Positions 35,003-43,355 of a DNA stretch of 64,000 nt are shown one piece after another; within the stretch, counting starts at the first letter, position 1; each line of letters starts with the position of its first letter. The notes under the pieces are model-generated. The model did not search any database. It saw only the letters and a list, made by a program, of their open reading frames with translations, and was not told the origin of the DNA. The DNA is from Streptomyces radiopugnans. GTDB lineage: Bacteria; Actinomycetota; Actinomycetes; Streptomycetales; Streptomycetaceae. The position numbers and the translations under genes are program-made. Where the stretch lies: the NCBI RefSeq assembly GCF_900110735.1, contig NZ_FOET01000005.1:186001-250000 (forward strand), read 5' to 3'.

Positions 35003-36493
35003 ATGTCCGCTCCGGCCACCGACACCCCGGCCACGCCAGACACCCCTGGCACCCCTGGTAACGACCCCGGAACCCAGTCGCCCGGGAACGGCATCGACCG
35101 CTTCTTCAAGATCTCCGAGCGAGGCTCGACCGTGGGCCGCGAGCTGCGCGGCGGACTCGCCACCTTCTTCGCGATGGCCTACATCGTCGTGCTGAACCCG
35201 ATCATCCTGGGCGCGGGCACGGACAAGTTCGGCCAGCAGCTCGACAACGCCCAGCTCGTCACCGCCACCGCGCTGATGGCCGGCCTCACCACCATCCTGA
35301 TGGGCGTCATCGGCAACGTGCCCATCGCGCTGGCCGCCGGGCTCGGCATCAACGCCGTGGTCTCCCTCCAGCTCGCGCCGCAGATGAGCTGGCCCGACGC
35401 CATGGGCATGGTGGTCCTGGCCGGCCTGGTGCTGATGCTGCTGGTCGCCTCCGGACTGCGCGAGCGCGTCATGGACGCCATCCCCGGCGGGCTGCGCCGG
35501 GCCATCGCGATCGGCATCGGCCTGTTCATCACCCTCATCGGCCTGGTGGACTCCGGCTTCGTCACCCGCAACCCGGACGCCGCGCACACCACCGTGCCGC
35601 TCGGCCTCGGGCAGGGCGGCCACCTGACCGGCTGGCCGGTGCTCGTCTTCGTCCTCGGTCTGGCCCTGACCTTCGTCCTGGTCATCAGGAAGACCAAGGG
35701 CGCGATCCTGATCAGCATCGTCGTGATGACCGTGGTCGCCGTGGTGATCAACGCGGTCGCCCGGATCCCCGACGCGGCGTGGGGCCTGGCCGTGCCCAAC
35801 GTGCCCGAGAGCATCGTCAGCACCCCGGACTTCGGCCTGATCGGCGAGGTCAGCCTCTTCGGCGGCTTCGCGGAGGTCGGCGTGCTGACCGGCTCGCTGT
35901 TCGTCTTCACCGTGCTGCTGTCCGGTTTCTTCGACGCGATGGGCACCATCATCGGCGTCGGCCACGAGGCGAAGCTGACCGACGAGCAGGGCCGGCTGCC
36001 CGGTATGGGCCGCATCCTGATGACGGACGGCGTCGCGGTGGCGGGCGGCGGCTTCGGCTCCTGCTCGGCCAACACCTGCTTCGTGGAGTCCACCGCCGGT
36101 GTCGGCGAGGGCGCCCGCACGGGTCTGGCGAACATCATGACCGGCGCGCTGTTCCTGCTGGCCCTGGTCTTCACGCCGCTGGCCACCGTGGTGCCCTCGC
36201 ACGCCGCGACCCCGGCGCTGGTCGTGGTCGGCTTCCTGATCATGGCCTCGAACGTGCGGGAGATCGACTGGAGCGACCAGACCGTCGCCGTCCCGGCGTT
36301 CCTGACGCTGATCTCCATGCCGTTCACCTACAGCATCACCAACGGCATCGGCATCGGCGTGCTGTCCTACATCCTGCTGCGCGCCGCCACCGGGCGCTTC
36401 CGCGAGATCCCGTGGCTGCTGAACGCCGTCGGCGCCTGCTTCCTGGTCTACTTCCTGCTGGACCCGATCCAGCAGGTGCTCGGGATCGGGTGA
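35003..36493 (+). CDS. NCS2-family purine permease (AzgA/PbuG-like)
   Basis: A 496-residue transporter with about 14 membrane segments, of the AzgA-like branch of NCS2 proteins that import adenine, guanine or hypoxanthine with protons. A Thr/Pro-rich tail (1-35) precedes FKISERGSTVGRELRGG, a conserved start of this branch. Characteristic segments are MAYIVVLNPIIL, GLGINAVVS, DAMGTIIGVGHEAKL (about 310-325) and SANTCFVESTAGVGEGARTG. The ATG has a GAAGG element about 6-8 nt upstream. A leader with alternative hairpins precedes it. A strong terminator follows. Confidence 0.92.
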   Translation: MSAPATDTPATPDTPGTPGNDPGTQSPGNGIDRFFKISERGSTVGRELRGGLATFFAMAYIVVLNPIILGAGTDKFGQQLDNAQLVTATALMAGLTTILMGVIGNVPIALAAGLGINAVVSLQLAPQMSWPDAMGMVVLAGLVLMLLVASGLRERVMDAIPGGLRRAIAIGIGLFITLIGLVDSGFVTRNPDAAHTTVPLGLGQGGHLTGWPVLVFVLGLALTFVLVIRKTKGAILISIVVMTVVAVVINAVARIPDAAWGLAVPNVPESIVSTPDFGLIGEVSLFGGFAEVGVLTGSLFVFTVLLSGFFDAMGTIIGVGHEAKLTDEQGRLPGMGRILMTDGVAVAGGGFGSCSANTCFVESTAGVGEGARTGLANIMTGALFLLALVFTPLATVVPSHAATPALVVVGFLIMASNVREIDWSDQTVAVPAFLTLISMPFTYSITNGIGIGVLSYILLRAATGRFREIPWLLNAVGACFLVYFLLDPIQQVLGIG

Positions 36494-36556
36494 CCGGGAC
36501 CGGGTGACCGGAGCCGGGCGAGCCGCCCGGCGGATCAGGCGGAGCGCCGCCCGCAC

Positions 36557-36596
36557 GGAACGAGCGTCCGGACCACACGGTCCGGGCGCTCGTTCC
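36557..36596 (+). terminator. 18-bp stem-loop terminator
   Basis: GGAACGAGCGTCCGGACC (36557-36574) and GGTCCGGGCGCTCGTTCC (36579-36596) pair over 18 bp with one U-G wobble and an ACAC loop, 63 bp after the purine permease stop. Confidence 0.8.
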
Positions 36597-36809
36597 GCGT
36601 TCCGGGGCGTGGCGGCGGATCCGTTCGAACGGCGCGCCGTTCGTCCGTAGGCTTGGCGCTTTCGTTTCCGTGGACTCCGTGGGGGCGTGGTCGCGGGGTA
36701 GGTGGGGGAGTGCACCGGCTTTTCCCGCCGGCTCGCTCGCGAGGCGAGGGTGGCGAAGAGCACTCCTCCCGCCACCTCCCCGGACTGGTCCTTAGGAGAA
36801 GTAATGAGT

Positions 36810-36815
36810 TAGGCT
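36810..36815 (+). promoter_or_regulatory. Probable -10 box of a leaderless marR transcript
   Basis: TAGGCT lies 7 nt before the in-frame ATG at 36823 (and 1 nt before ATG 36817). It overlaps a TAATGA direct repeat that could be the MarR operator. Confidence 0.45.
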
Positions 36816-36816
36816 A

Positions 36817-37260
36817 ATGAATATGCCGGATCTGTCCCGGGGCGAGGACGCCGAAGCCGTCAACGCCCTCCGCTCCGCCACGATGCGCCTGGCGCGCCGT
36901 CTCAAGCACCAGCGCGTCGACGAGTCGCTGAGCCCGGCCGAGATGTCGGTCCTCGGCACCCTCGCGCGCTGCGGCTCCGCCACGCCCGGTGAGCTGGCGC
37001 GCAAGGAGCACGTGCAGCCGCCGTCGATGACCCGCATCGTGGCGATGCTGGAGGCCAAGGGGCTCGTCCGGCTGGAACCGCACAGGGACGACCGCCGCCA
37101 GAAGGTGGTCACCCAGACCGAGCAGGCCGAGGCGATGCTCCTCGCGAGCCGTACCAAGCGCAACGCCTGGCTCGCCGAGCTCGCCGGGCAGCTCGACGAG
37201 GACGAGTGGGCGCGTCTGCGCGCCGCGGCCCCCGTCCTGGAGAAGCTCGCGCAACTGTAA
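36817..37260 (+). CDS. MarR-family transcriptional regulator
   Basis: A 147-residue winged-helix dimer of the MarR family. The DNA-binding region spans about 35-100 with LSPAEMSVLGTLARCGSATP, the recognition helix around QPPSMTRIVAMLEAKGLV, and the wing DDRRQKVV. The likely translation start may be the second ATG at 36823, because TAGGCT sits 7 nt before it and would give a leaderless mRNA; an AGGAGA at 36794 is too far away. Direct TAATGA repeats over the promoter suggest autoregulation. The MFS gene 32 bp downstream is its likely target. Confidence 0.9.
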   Translation: MNMPDLSRGEDAEAVNALRSATMRLARRLKHQRVDESLSPAEMSVLGTLARCGSATPGELARKEHVQPPSMTRIVAMLEAKGLVRLEPHRDDRRQKVVTQTEQAEAMLLASRTKRNAWLAELAGQLDEDEWARLRAAAPVLEKLAQL

Positions 37261-37292
37261 GAAGGAGCAGTGCCACGAGGAGGCGAAACCGA

Positions 37293-38906
37293 TTGAGTCC
37301 GGGACCCGGAGCACATTCCGCACCCGCACCTGACGAGAACACGAACGACCCCGCCGCGGCCGGGGGGGCCGGGAAGGCCGCGAAGGGCACGGAGCCCGGG
37401 AAGAACGCGGAGCCCGCGAAGACGGCGAAGACCGGGAAGCCCGCGAAGACCGCGAAGCCCTCGACGTTCAGCTCGCTGCGCATCCGCAACTACCGGCTGT
37501 TCGCCGCCGGGCAGCTCGTCTCCAACACCGGCACCTGGATGCAGCGCATCGCCCAGGACTGGCTGGTCCTCAGCCTCACCGGATCCGCGACGGCCGTCGG
37601 CATCACCACGGCACTGCAGTTCCTGCCCATGATGCTGCTGGGGCTGTACGGCGGCGTCATCGCCGACCGCTACCCCAAGCGCAGGCTGCTGCTGATCACC
37701 CAGACGGCGATGGGCCTGACCGGACTCGCGCTCGCCGCGCTGACCCTCAGCGGCCACGTCCACGTCTGGCACGTCTACGCGCTCGCCTTCGTCCTGGGGC
37801 TGGCGACGGTCGTGGACAACCCCGCCCGGCAGACCTTCGTCTCGGAGATGGTCGGTCCCGAACAGCTCGCCAACGCCGTCTCCCTCAACGGCGCCAACTT
37901 CCAGTCCGCCCGCCTGGTCGGCCCGGCCGTCGCCGGTGTGCTGATCACGGCCGTGGGCAGCGGCTGGGCGTTCCTGCTCAACGGGCTGTCGTTCATCGCG
38001 CCGATCACCGGCCTGCTGATGATGCGCACCGCCGAGCTGCACACCGTCGAGCGCGCCCCGCGCGCCAAGGGACAGCTCCGCGAGGGCCTGCGGTACGTCG
38101 CGAGCAGGCCGGAGCTGATCTGGCCGATCACGCTCGTCGGCTTCGTCGGCACCTTCGCCTACAACTTCCCCATCTGGCTCACCGCCTTCACCGACAGGGT
38201 CTTCGACGAGGGCGCGGGCACCTACGGCCTGCTCAACAGCCTGATGGCCGCCGGCTCGGTCGCCGGCGCGCTGCTGGCCGCCCGGCGCGGTGTGAGCCGG
38301 ATGCGGGTGATGGTCGGCGCCGCGCTGCTCTTCGGCGTGCTGGAGATGGCCGCAGCCCTCTCCCCGTCGTTCTGGGTCTTCGCCCTGCTGATGGCGCCCA
38401 TCGGCGCGGTGGGCCTGACCTTCAACGTCACCGCCAACTCCACCGTCCAGCTCGCCTCCGACCCGGCGATGCGCGGCCGGGTGATGAGCCTGTACATGAT
38501 GGTGTTCATGGGCGGCACCCCGCTCGGCGGTCCGCTGATGGGCTGGATCACCGACACCTACGGCCCCCGCGCCGGCTTCCTGGCCGGCGGTCTGGTCTCG
38601 GCCGTGGCCGCCGTCGCCACCGCCCTGGTGCTGGCCCGGATCGGCGGGCTGCGGCCGAGGGTGGGCCTGCGCCGCGGCCGCCGGGGCCTGACGTTCGTCC
38701 CGGTGGCGCGGGGCGTGCGGGCGGCCGGGGCCGCGGGCGCCGAAGGGCCGGAGAGCATAGCGGGCGACGGCCCGGCCCCGCAGGACCGCACCCCGGTCTC
38801 CTCGCGCCGCACCGCCCCCGCCGCCGCCCCGGCCACCGCGCCGCCCAGCGCCCCGGCCTCCGCGCCGGGCGAGGACCGCGACCACCGCAGGGACGTGCTC
38901 GCGTGA
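37293..38906 (+). CDS. MFS transporter (putative drug efflux, enterobactin-exporter-like)
   Basis: A 537-residue transporter. The first about 65 residues are a Lys/Ala/Pro-rich tail with repeated PAKTAK units. Then SSLRIRNYRLFAAGQLVSNTGTWMQRIAQDWL marks the first helix of EntS-like MFS proteins (quoted in parts: LRIRNYRLF, then SNTGTWMQRIAQDW). The motif A-like loop is GVIADRYPKRR. About eleven helices follow, then an Ala/Pro-rich cytoplasmic tail. The TTG start is chosen because GAGGAGG lies 9 nt upstream. It follows the marR-like gene by 32 bp, the usual arrangement for a MarR-controlled efflux pump. Confidence 0.87.
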   Translation: MSPGPGAHSAPAPDENTNDPAAAGGAGKAAKGTEPGKNAEPAKTAKTGKPAKTAKPSTFSSLRIRNYRLFAAGQLVSNTGTWMQRIAQDWLVLSLTGSATAVGITTALQFLPMMLLGLYGGVIADRYPKRRLLLITQTAMGLTGLALAALTLSGHVHVWHVYALAFVLGLATVVDNPARQTFVSEMVGPEQLANAVSLNGANFQSARLVGPAVAGVLITAVGSGWAFLLNGLSFIAPITGLLMMRTAELHTVERAPRAKGQLREGLRYVASRPELIWPITLVGFVGTFAYNFPIWLTAFTDRVFDEGAGTYGLLNSLMAAGSVAGALLAARRGVSRMRVMVGAALLFGVLEMAAALSPSFWVFALLMAPIGAVGLTFNVTANSTVQLASDPAMRGRVMSLYMMVFMGGTPLGGPLMGWITDTYGPRAGFLAGGLVSAVAAVATALVLARIGGLRPRVGLRRGRRGLTFVPVARGVRAAGAAGAEGPESIAGDGPAPQDRTPVSSRRTAPAAAPATAPPSAPASAPGEDRDHRRDVLA

Positions 38907-38933
38907 GCGGCCCGCTCGCGTGAGACTCCTCCC

Positions 38934-39503
38934 ATGAGGCTTTTCACCGCCGTGCTGCCGCCGCCCCCCGCCGTCGCGGAACTGGCCGGGGAGGTGGAGC
39001 GGCTGAGGGGACTGCCCGGCGCGGACCGGCTGCGCTGGGCCCTCCCCGAGGGCTGGCACTTCACACTCGCCTTCCTGGGCGAGGTGGACGACGACCTGCT
39101 GCCCGCGCTGTGCGAGCGCCTGGAGCGCGCCGCCCACCGCCACCACCCCTTCGGGGTGCGGCTGGCCGGGGGCGGCCGGTTCGGCGACCGGGTGCTGTGG
39201 GCTGGGGTGGACGACGGCCGCGAGCCGCTGCGGCGGCTGGCCGACTCCGTCACCGCGGGCGTCAACCGGGCCGGGGTGACGACCGACGACCGCCCCTACA
39301 AGCCGCATCTGACCCTGGCCCGCGCCGGCCGCCGCGGGCCGGGCCCGGATCTGCGCCCCCTGGCGGCGGCCCTGGAGGACTTCGCGGGAAGCCCCTGGCG
39401 GGCGGAGGAGCTGACCCTCGTACGCAGCAGGCTGCCCCGCTCCGGGGTCCCCGGGGAGCATCCCCGCTACGAGACGCTGGCGGCCTGGCCGCTGGGCCGC
39501 TGA
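38934..39503 (+). CDS. thpR: RNA 2',3'-cyclic phosphodiesterase (2'-5' RNA ligase family)
   Basis: A 189-residue enzyme of the 2H phosphoesterase superfamily. The two catalytic HxTx motifs are HFTL (His42, Thr44) and HLTL (His125, Thr127). It begins MRLFTAVLPP, typical of ThpR. It hydrolyses RNA 2',3'-cyclic phosphates and may have 2'-5' ligase activity. The ATG is 28 bp after the MFS stop, so it may be co-transcribed; no clear ribosome site is seen. Confidence 0.92.
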   Translation: MRLFTAVLPPPPAVAELAGEVERLRGLPGADRLRWALPEGWHFTLAFLGEVDDDLLPALCERLERAAHRHHPFGVRLAGGGRFGDRVLWAGVDDGREPLRRLADSVTAGVNRAGVTTDDRPYKPHLTLARAGRRGPGPDLRPLAAALEDFAGSPWRAEELTLVRSRLPRSGVPGEHPRYETLAAWPLGR

Positions 39504-39535
39504 AGGGCCGCTGAAGGGCTTCCGGCCGGGCGGGC

Positions 39536-39541
39536 TACCGT
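39536..39541 (+). promoter_or_regulatory. Probable -10 box of a leaderless small gene
   Basis: TACCGT followed by TGGGGC and the GTG at 39548; no ribosome site is present. Confidence 0.5.
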
Positions 39542-39547
39542 TGGGGC

Positions 39548-39634
39548 GTGGACCCGAAGACCCGTACCCGCATCGTCAGCGGGGCCCTGGTGCTCATGCT
39601 CGCCGTGGTGATGCTGGCGGCCCTCATCGGCTGA
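39548..39634 (+). CDS. 28-aa single-pass membrane peptide, probably leaderless
   Basis: A 28-codon ORF: a short charged head (VDPKTRTRI) and one hydrophobic helix (about 11-27, GALVLMLAVVMLAALIG), the pattern of a small tail-anchored or single-pass membrane peptide. All third codon positions except one are G or C. There is no ribosome site, but TACCGT stands exactly 6 nt before the GTG, as in other leaderless genes here. A perfect 18-bp hairpin follows 5 bp after the stop, so it looks like a complete transcription unit. Similar tiny proteins occur in Streptomyces genomes; function unknown. Confidence 0.62.
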   Translation: MDPKTRTRIVSGALVLMLAVVMLAALIG

Positions 39635-39638
39635 GAGG

Positions 39639-39680
39639 GCCGCCCGTCCGCCCCGCCGGAGAGCGGGGCGGACGGGCGGC
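39639..39680. terminator. Perfect 18-bp stem-loop terminator
   Basis: GCCGCCCGTCCGCCCCGC (39639-39656) pairs without mismatch with GCGGGGCGGACGGGCGGC (39663-39680) around a 6-nt loop. It lies between the small membrane peptide gene and the convergent aldo/keto reductase. Confidence 0.85.
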
Positions 39681-39685
39681 GGGCG

Positions 39686-40672
39686 TCACCAGGCGAACGC
39701 CTCCGGGGACGGCCCGGGGCCGGGGAAGATCTCGTCCAGCGAGGCCAGCAGCTCCTCGCTCAGCTCCAGCTCCACCGCGCGCAGCGCCGAGTCGAGCTGC
39801 TCGCGCGTGCGCGGGCCGATGATCGGGCCGGTGATGCCGGGCTGGGCCAGGTGCCAGGCCAGGGCCACCTCGCCGGGCTCCAGACCGTGCTTGTCCAGCA
39901 GGTCCTCGTACGCCTGGACCTGGTCGCGCAGCCCGGGGTTGTTCGCCAGCGCCTGCGACGAACGGCGCTCGGGGTTCTCCCGCTCCTTGCGGAGCACGCC
40001 GCCCAGCAGGCCCCCGCCCAGCGGGGACCACGGGATGACGCCGAGACCGTAGCCGCGCGCCGCCGGGATGACCTCCATCTCGGCGCGGCGCTCGACGAGG
40101 CTGTACTTGCACTGCTCGCTGACCAGGCCGAGACGGCCGGTGCGGGCGGCGGCCTCGTTGGCCCGGGCGATGTGCCAGCCGGCGAAGTTGGACGACCCGA
40201 CGTAGAGGATCTTGCCCTGCTGGACCAGGACGTCCATCGCCTGCCAGATCTCCTCCCACGGCGTGTTCCGGTCGACGTGGTGGAACTGGTAGAGGTCGAT
40301 GTGGTCGGTGCGCAGCCGCTTCAGGCTGGCGTCCACGGCGCGGCGGATGTTCACCGCGGACAGCTTGTCGTGGTTGGGCCAGACGTCGCCGTCCGTGGCC
40401 GCCATGTTGCCGTACACCTTGGTGGCGAGGACGACCTTGTCGCGGCGGTCGCCGCCCTTGGCGAACCAGTTGCCGATGATCTCCTCGGTGCGGCCCTTGT
40501 TCTCGCCCCAACCGTAGACGTTGGCGGTGTCGAAGAAGTTGACGCCCGCGTCGAGCGCGGCGTCCATGATGGCGTGGCTGTCGGCCTCCTCGGTCTGCGG
40601 ACCGAAGTTCATCGTGCCGAGGACCAGGCGGCTGACCTTGAGACCGGTGCGTCCGAGCTGCGTGTACTTCAT
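39686..40672 (-). CDS. Aldo/keto reductase
   Basis: A 328-residue NADP(H)-dependent oxidoreductase with an intact tetrad: Asp48 and Tyr53 in FFDTANVYG, Lys85 in LATKVYG and His131 in YQFHHVD. The C-terminal IIGPRTREQLDSALRA binds the cofactor phosphate. It belongs to the potassium-channel-beta/YajO-like group of general aldehyde reductases. The ATG start gives the canonical MKYTQLGRTG; no strong ribosome site is visible. It is the only gene between two convergent or separate units. Confidence 0.92.
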   Translation of the reverse strand: MKYTQLGRTGLKVSRLVLGTMNFGPQTEEADSHAIMDAALDAGVNFFDTANVYGWGENKGRTEEIIGNWFAKGGDRRDKVVLATKVYGNMAATDGDVWPNHDKLSAVNIRRAVDASLKRLRTDHIDLYQFHHVDRNTPWEEIWQAMDVLVQQGKILYVGSSNFAGWHIARANEAAARTGRLGLVSEQCKYSLVERRAEMEVIPAARGYGLGVIPWSPLGGGLLGGVLRKERENPERRSSQALANNPGLRDQVQAYEDLLDKHGLEPGEVALAWHLAQPGITGPIIGPRTREQLDSALRAVELELSEELLASLDEIFPGPGPSPEAFAW

Positions 40673-40806
40673 GGGTACCAGCCAACGTGCTGGAGTGGGC
40701 TCGAAGCAAGAGCGGCACGGCGGAGGGCCGGACCTCCGGAAACCGCCGCGCGGGGTCCGGAGGTCCGGCGCGGTGCGGGCGGGGGCCGCGCGGCGGGCCC
40801 GCGCCG

Positions 40807-41475
40807 TCAGGGCGCGTCGGTGACGACGAGTTCGGTGGCGGTGATGTCGGGCCGCAGACGGGCGAGCAGCTCCAGGACGGTGCCGCCCGCCTCGGCGGTG
40901 TGGCCGGCGCCGGTGCCGGGGCAGCCCAGGACGACCATCACCGCCTCGGTGGTGTCGTCGAGGAGCTGGAAGTCGGCGCTGTCGCAGTCGCGGCGCCCCA
41001 GCCAGGCCATGGGCCGAAGCTCCTCGCCGTCCCGGCCGCCGTGGAGCCCGTATACCAGGTCCCCCTCGGGGACGGGCCTGGAGCGGTCCGAGAAGGCGGG
41101 GACCATGCGCAGTCCGGCGGGGGCGCGGGTGATGAGCATCCGCGCGCCCCCGGTGTCGTCCGCCCGGTGCAGGCCGATGCCGCCGCCGTGCTCCATGGTG
41201 GCGGCGTTGACGGCGTCGACGACGGGCCCGTGGGAGCGCCAGCCGCGCTCGGCCACGGTGCGCCGCAGCCTCTCCCCGGCCGGAACCGTGCCGGGGTGGC
41301 CCAGTGCCGCCAGCAGGTCCCGGTACCCGGGCGGGTGCTCGCCGCCGCTGAACGCCGCGGCCTCCTCGGCGCCGATACCGGTCCCGGACAGCAGGGGCCG
41401 GCCGGACTTCAGGGACCAGACCCGGGGGTGGCGCAGCCCCAGGCCGCGGGCCGATGCGGAAAGCAGGACGTTCAA
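40807..41475 (-). CDS. B3/B4 tRNA-binding-like domain protein
   Basis: A 222-residue protein with the features of the B3/B4 domain, the editing-like module of phenylalanyl-tRNA synthetase beta chains: the PVVDAVNAATMEHGGGIGLH segment (about 100-119), a PEGDLVYGL strand with the p-GE-x-VY pattern, the LGRRDCDSADF turn and the DDTTEAVMVVLG strand. Stand-alone B3/B4 proteins are thought to bind amino acids or tRNA, but their role is unknown. The TTG start has GAGAGAGG 5 nt upstream. It is on the same strand as the permease-cupin-YqcI operon but separated from it by a strong hairpin, so it may be transcribed separately. Family call is moderately sure. Confidence 0.65.
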   Translation of the reverse strand: MNVLLSASARGLGLRHPRVWSLKSGRPLLSGTGIGAEEAAAFSGGEHPPGYRDLLAALGHPGTVPAGERLRRTVAERGWRSHGPVVDAVNAATMEHGGGIGLHRADDTGGARMLITRAPAGLRMVPAFSDRSRPVPEGDLVYGLHGGRDGEELRPMAWLGRRDCDSADFQLLDDTTEAVMVVLGCPGTGAGHTAEAGGTVLELLARLRPDITATELVVTDAP

Positions 41476-41572
41476 GGCTGCCTCTCTCGTGGCGTCTCGG
41501 TGCGGACGGACCGGTGCCGGCGGGATCCGTGCCCGTACCGGGTGCGGACCCCGCTCCGTCCCGGGGCATACT

Positions 41573-41618
41573 GCCGCGCCGCCCGGACACCGCCAAACCG
41601 GTGCCCGGGCGGCGCGGC
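41573..41618 (-). terminator. 20-bp stem-loop terminator after the permease gene
   Basis: Arms at 41573-41592 and 41599-41618 pair over 20 bp with one A-C mismatch and a 6-nt loop. The inner arms are CACCG/CGGTG and the outer GCCGCGCCGCCCGG/CCGGGCGGCGCGGC. It begins 3 bp after the permease stop. Confidence 0.8.
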
Positions 41619-41620
41619 CG

Positions 41621-42961
41621 TCAGCTCCCCGGTGCGGCCTCCCGCCGGTTCCCGCCCCGTCGCGACAGGGCCCAGCCGAGCACCAGCAGAGCCAGCGCGT
41701 ACCCGAGCTGGAGGGGGCCGAAGGTCAGCGCCAGCAGCCCCAGCAGCACGGCGATGGTGATGCCGAACACCCTGGGGGCGCCGGCCTTGAGCCGCGCGTA
41801 GACGACCGCGGAGAACAGGTAGAGCAGGAAGAAGTTCTGCCCCGCGACGGTCAGCAGGTCCGACAGCGACAGCAGGTCGGACGCCGTCGCCAGTGCCATC
41901 AGGCTGAAGACCGCGACGCACACCGCCACCGCGTTGCGCGGGGGCGTGCCGGCCGACCGGCTCAGCCTGGCCAGGGGACGCGGCAGCAGCCCCTCGCGGG
42001 CGCTGGACATCACCAGCCGGGAGGCCGCCCACACGGCGCCCACCAGATTGGCGGCGATGATCACCACGCCCAGCACCGACACCACCCAGGCCAGGCCCGG
42101 GGCGGCGGCCGACACCACGGCGTGGATCGGCGAGGAGGCCGCCTTCGGGTCGTCCTCCGCCAGCCGTGTCTGGACCGCCCACGCCAGCAGGACGTAGAGG
42201 GTCGTGACGACGAGGAAGCTGATGACCACCACCCGGGGGAAGTCCCTGCGCGGATTGGCGTACTCCTCGGTGGTGAAGGAGAGCATCTCCCAGCCGGTGA
42301 ACGCGAAGAACACCGCTCCCAGCGCCGCCACACCCAGCGCGAGCTCCTCCGGCCGGGCCGGCGGCAGGTGCTGCACGGGATCGCCGCCGGACAGGCCGAT
42401 CACCGCCGCCGCGAGCAGTCCGGCCGTCATGAGCAGCGCCAGGACGATCTGGATGCGCGACGACACCGACCCGCCGATCGCCACCGACACGCCGGCCAGG
42501 GCCAGCAGCCCGATCGCCGCCGCCCAGGCCGGGACCCCGTGCAGACCGGGGATCTGCTGGAAGTAGAAGCCCCCGGTCAGGGCGATGGCAGGGATGCCGA
42601 GGCCGAAGGTGCCCAGGAGCATGACCTCCACGCCGGCCGCCCAGGAGCGGCCGAACCCGGCCTGGACGAAGCCGGCGACGCCCCCGGCGCCGGGCAGGTC
42701 GGCGCCCAGCCGGGCGAAGACGATCAGCAGCGGGACGGTGACGGCGGCGGCCACGAGCCAGGCGTAGAGGGCGGCCTGGCCGGTCTGGTGGTAGGCGATG
42801 CCGGGTGAGACGAGGGCGCCGCTGCCCACCACGATGGTGATGGCCAGCGCCACGGCCCCGGGCAGGCGCAGATGGCCCGCCATCCGTGTGGGAGGCCCGG
42901 CGGCGGCGCCCTCGGCGCCGGCCGCCTCGCCCGCGGCCTTCGTGCCGTGCGGACCGGTCAC
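41621..42961 (-). CDS. APC-family amino acid permease
   Basis: A 446-residue transporter with twelve predicted helices, of the amino acid-polyamine-cation superfamily. VGSGALVSPGIAYHQTG (about 42-58) is the unwound TM1 signature; the FTGWEMLSFTTEEYANP segment (about 240-256) matches the TM6/TM8 region of YjeH-like exporters. The GTG start overlaps the cupin stop by 4 bp. Third gene of the YqcI-cupin-permease operon, so it may import the amino-acid substrate or export the product. Confidence 0.88.
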   Translation of the reverse strand: MTGPHGTKAAGEAAGAEGAAAGPPTRMAGHLRLPGAVALAITIVVGSGALVSPGIAYHQTGQAALYAWLVAAAVTVPLLIVFARLGADLPGAGGVAGFVQAGFGRSWAAGVEVMLLGTFGLGIPAIALTGGFYFQQIPGLHGVPAWAAAIGLLALAGVSVAIGGSVSSRIQIVLALLMTAGLLAAAVIGLSGGDPVQHLPPARPEELALGVAALGAVFFAFTGWEMLSFTTEEYANPRRDFPRVVVISFLVVTTLYVLLAWAVQTRLAEDDPKAASSPIHAVVSAAAPGLAWVVSVLGVVIIAANLVGAVWAASRLVMSSAREGLLPRPLARLSRSAGTPPRNAVAVCVAVFSLMALATASDLLSLSDLLTVAGQNFFLLYLFSAVVYARLKAGAPRVFGITIAVLLGLLALTFGPLQLGYALALLVLGWALSRRGGNRREAAPGS

Positions 42962-43344
42962 GCCGCGGATTCCCGTGCGACCGGGGTGGGGTGCGGGTGC
43001 TCGCCGTCGGCCAGGAACGTGGTCTCGGCCGTACGGCCGTCACGCGGGCGGATCATGTAGACCGCGCCCTCCGGGCCGGCCAGCGAGCCGTGCACGGTAC
43101 CGGCGGGCAGCGTGATCCAGGTGCCCGCCGGGCAGTCGCGCTCCTGGTAGGCGCCCGCCGCGTCCCAGAAGAGCAGGGCACTGCCCCGCAGTATGAACAA
43201 CTCCTCGTCCAGACTGTGGTGATGCCAGTTGTGGACCTTGCCCGGCTGGTCGTTCTGCAGCTCGAAGCTGCCCTGGTGCGGAAGGAGTTCGGTGAGGCCG
43301 GCCGGGACGGCGGGGGCCGTGCGGCTGTCGAAACGGGGGTTCAT
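42958..43344 (-). CDS. Single-domain cupin metalloprotein
   Basis: A 128-residue cupin. Motif 1 fits G(X)5HXH(X)3E(X)6G exactly: Gly35, His41, His43, Glu47 and Gly54. Motif 2 is GTWITLPAGTVH with the metal ligand His85. All four usual metal ligands are present, so an iron, manganese or zinc enzyme is likely. The ATG start has AGGAGA upstream; its stop overlaps the permease start. It lies 11 bp after a YqcI/YcgG-family gene. Cupins next to N-hydroxylases are known to rearrange N-hydroxylated amino acids (the cupin domain of SznF, and cupin-containing hydrazine synthetases); a similar role here is inference. Confidence 0.85.
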   Translation of the reverse strand: MNPRFDSRTAPAVPAGLTELLPHQGSFELQNDQPGKVHNWHHHSLDEELFILRGSALLFWDAAGAYQERDCPAGTWITLPAGTVHGSLAGPEGAVYMIRPRDGRTAETTFLADGEHPHPTPVARESAA

Positions 43345-43355
43345 GCGGCGGTCTC

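Larger units (their letters stand above)
36494..36816. other. 323-bp intergenic region
   Basis: It holds the terminator of the purine permease gene and the promoter of the marR-like gene. No ORF of coding character is seen. The last 40 bp are AT-rich and contain TTAGGAG, two TAATGA direct repeats (36802-36807 and 36815-36820) and the -10 box TAGGCT. Confidence 0.55.
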
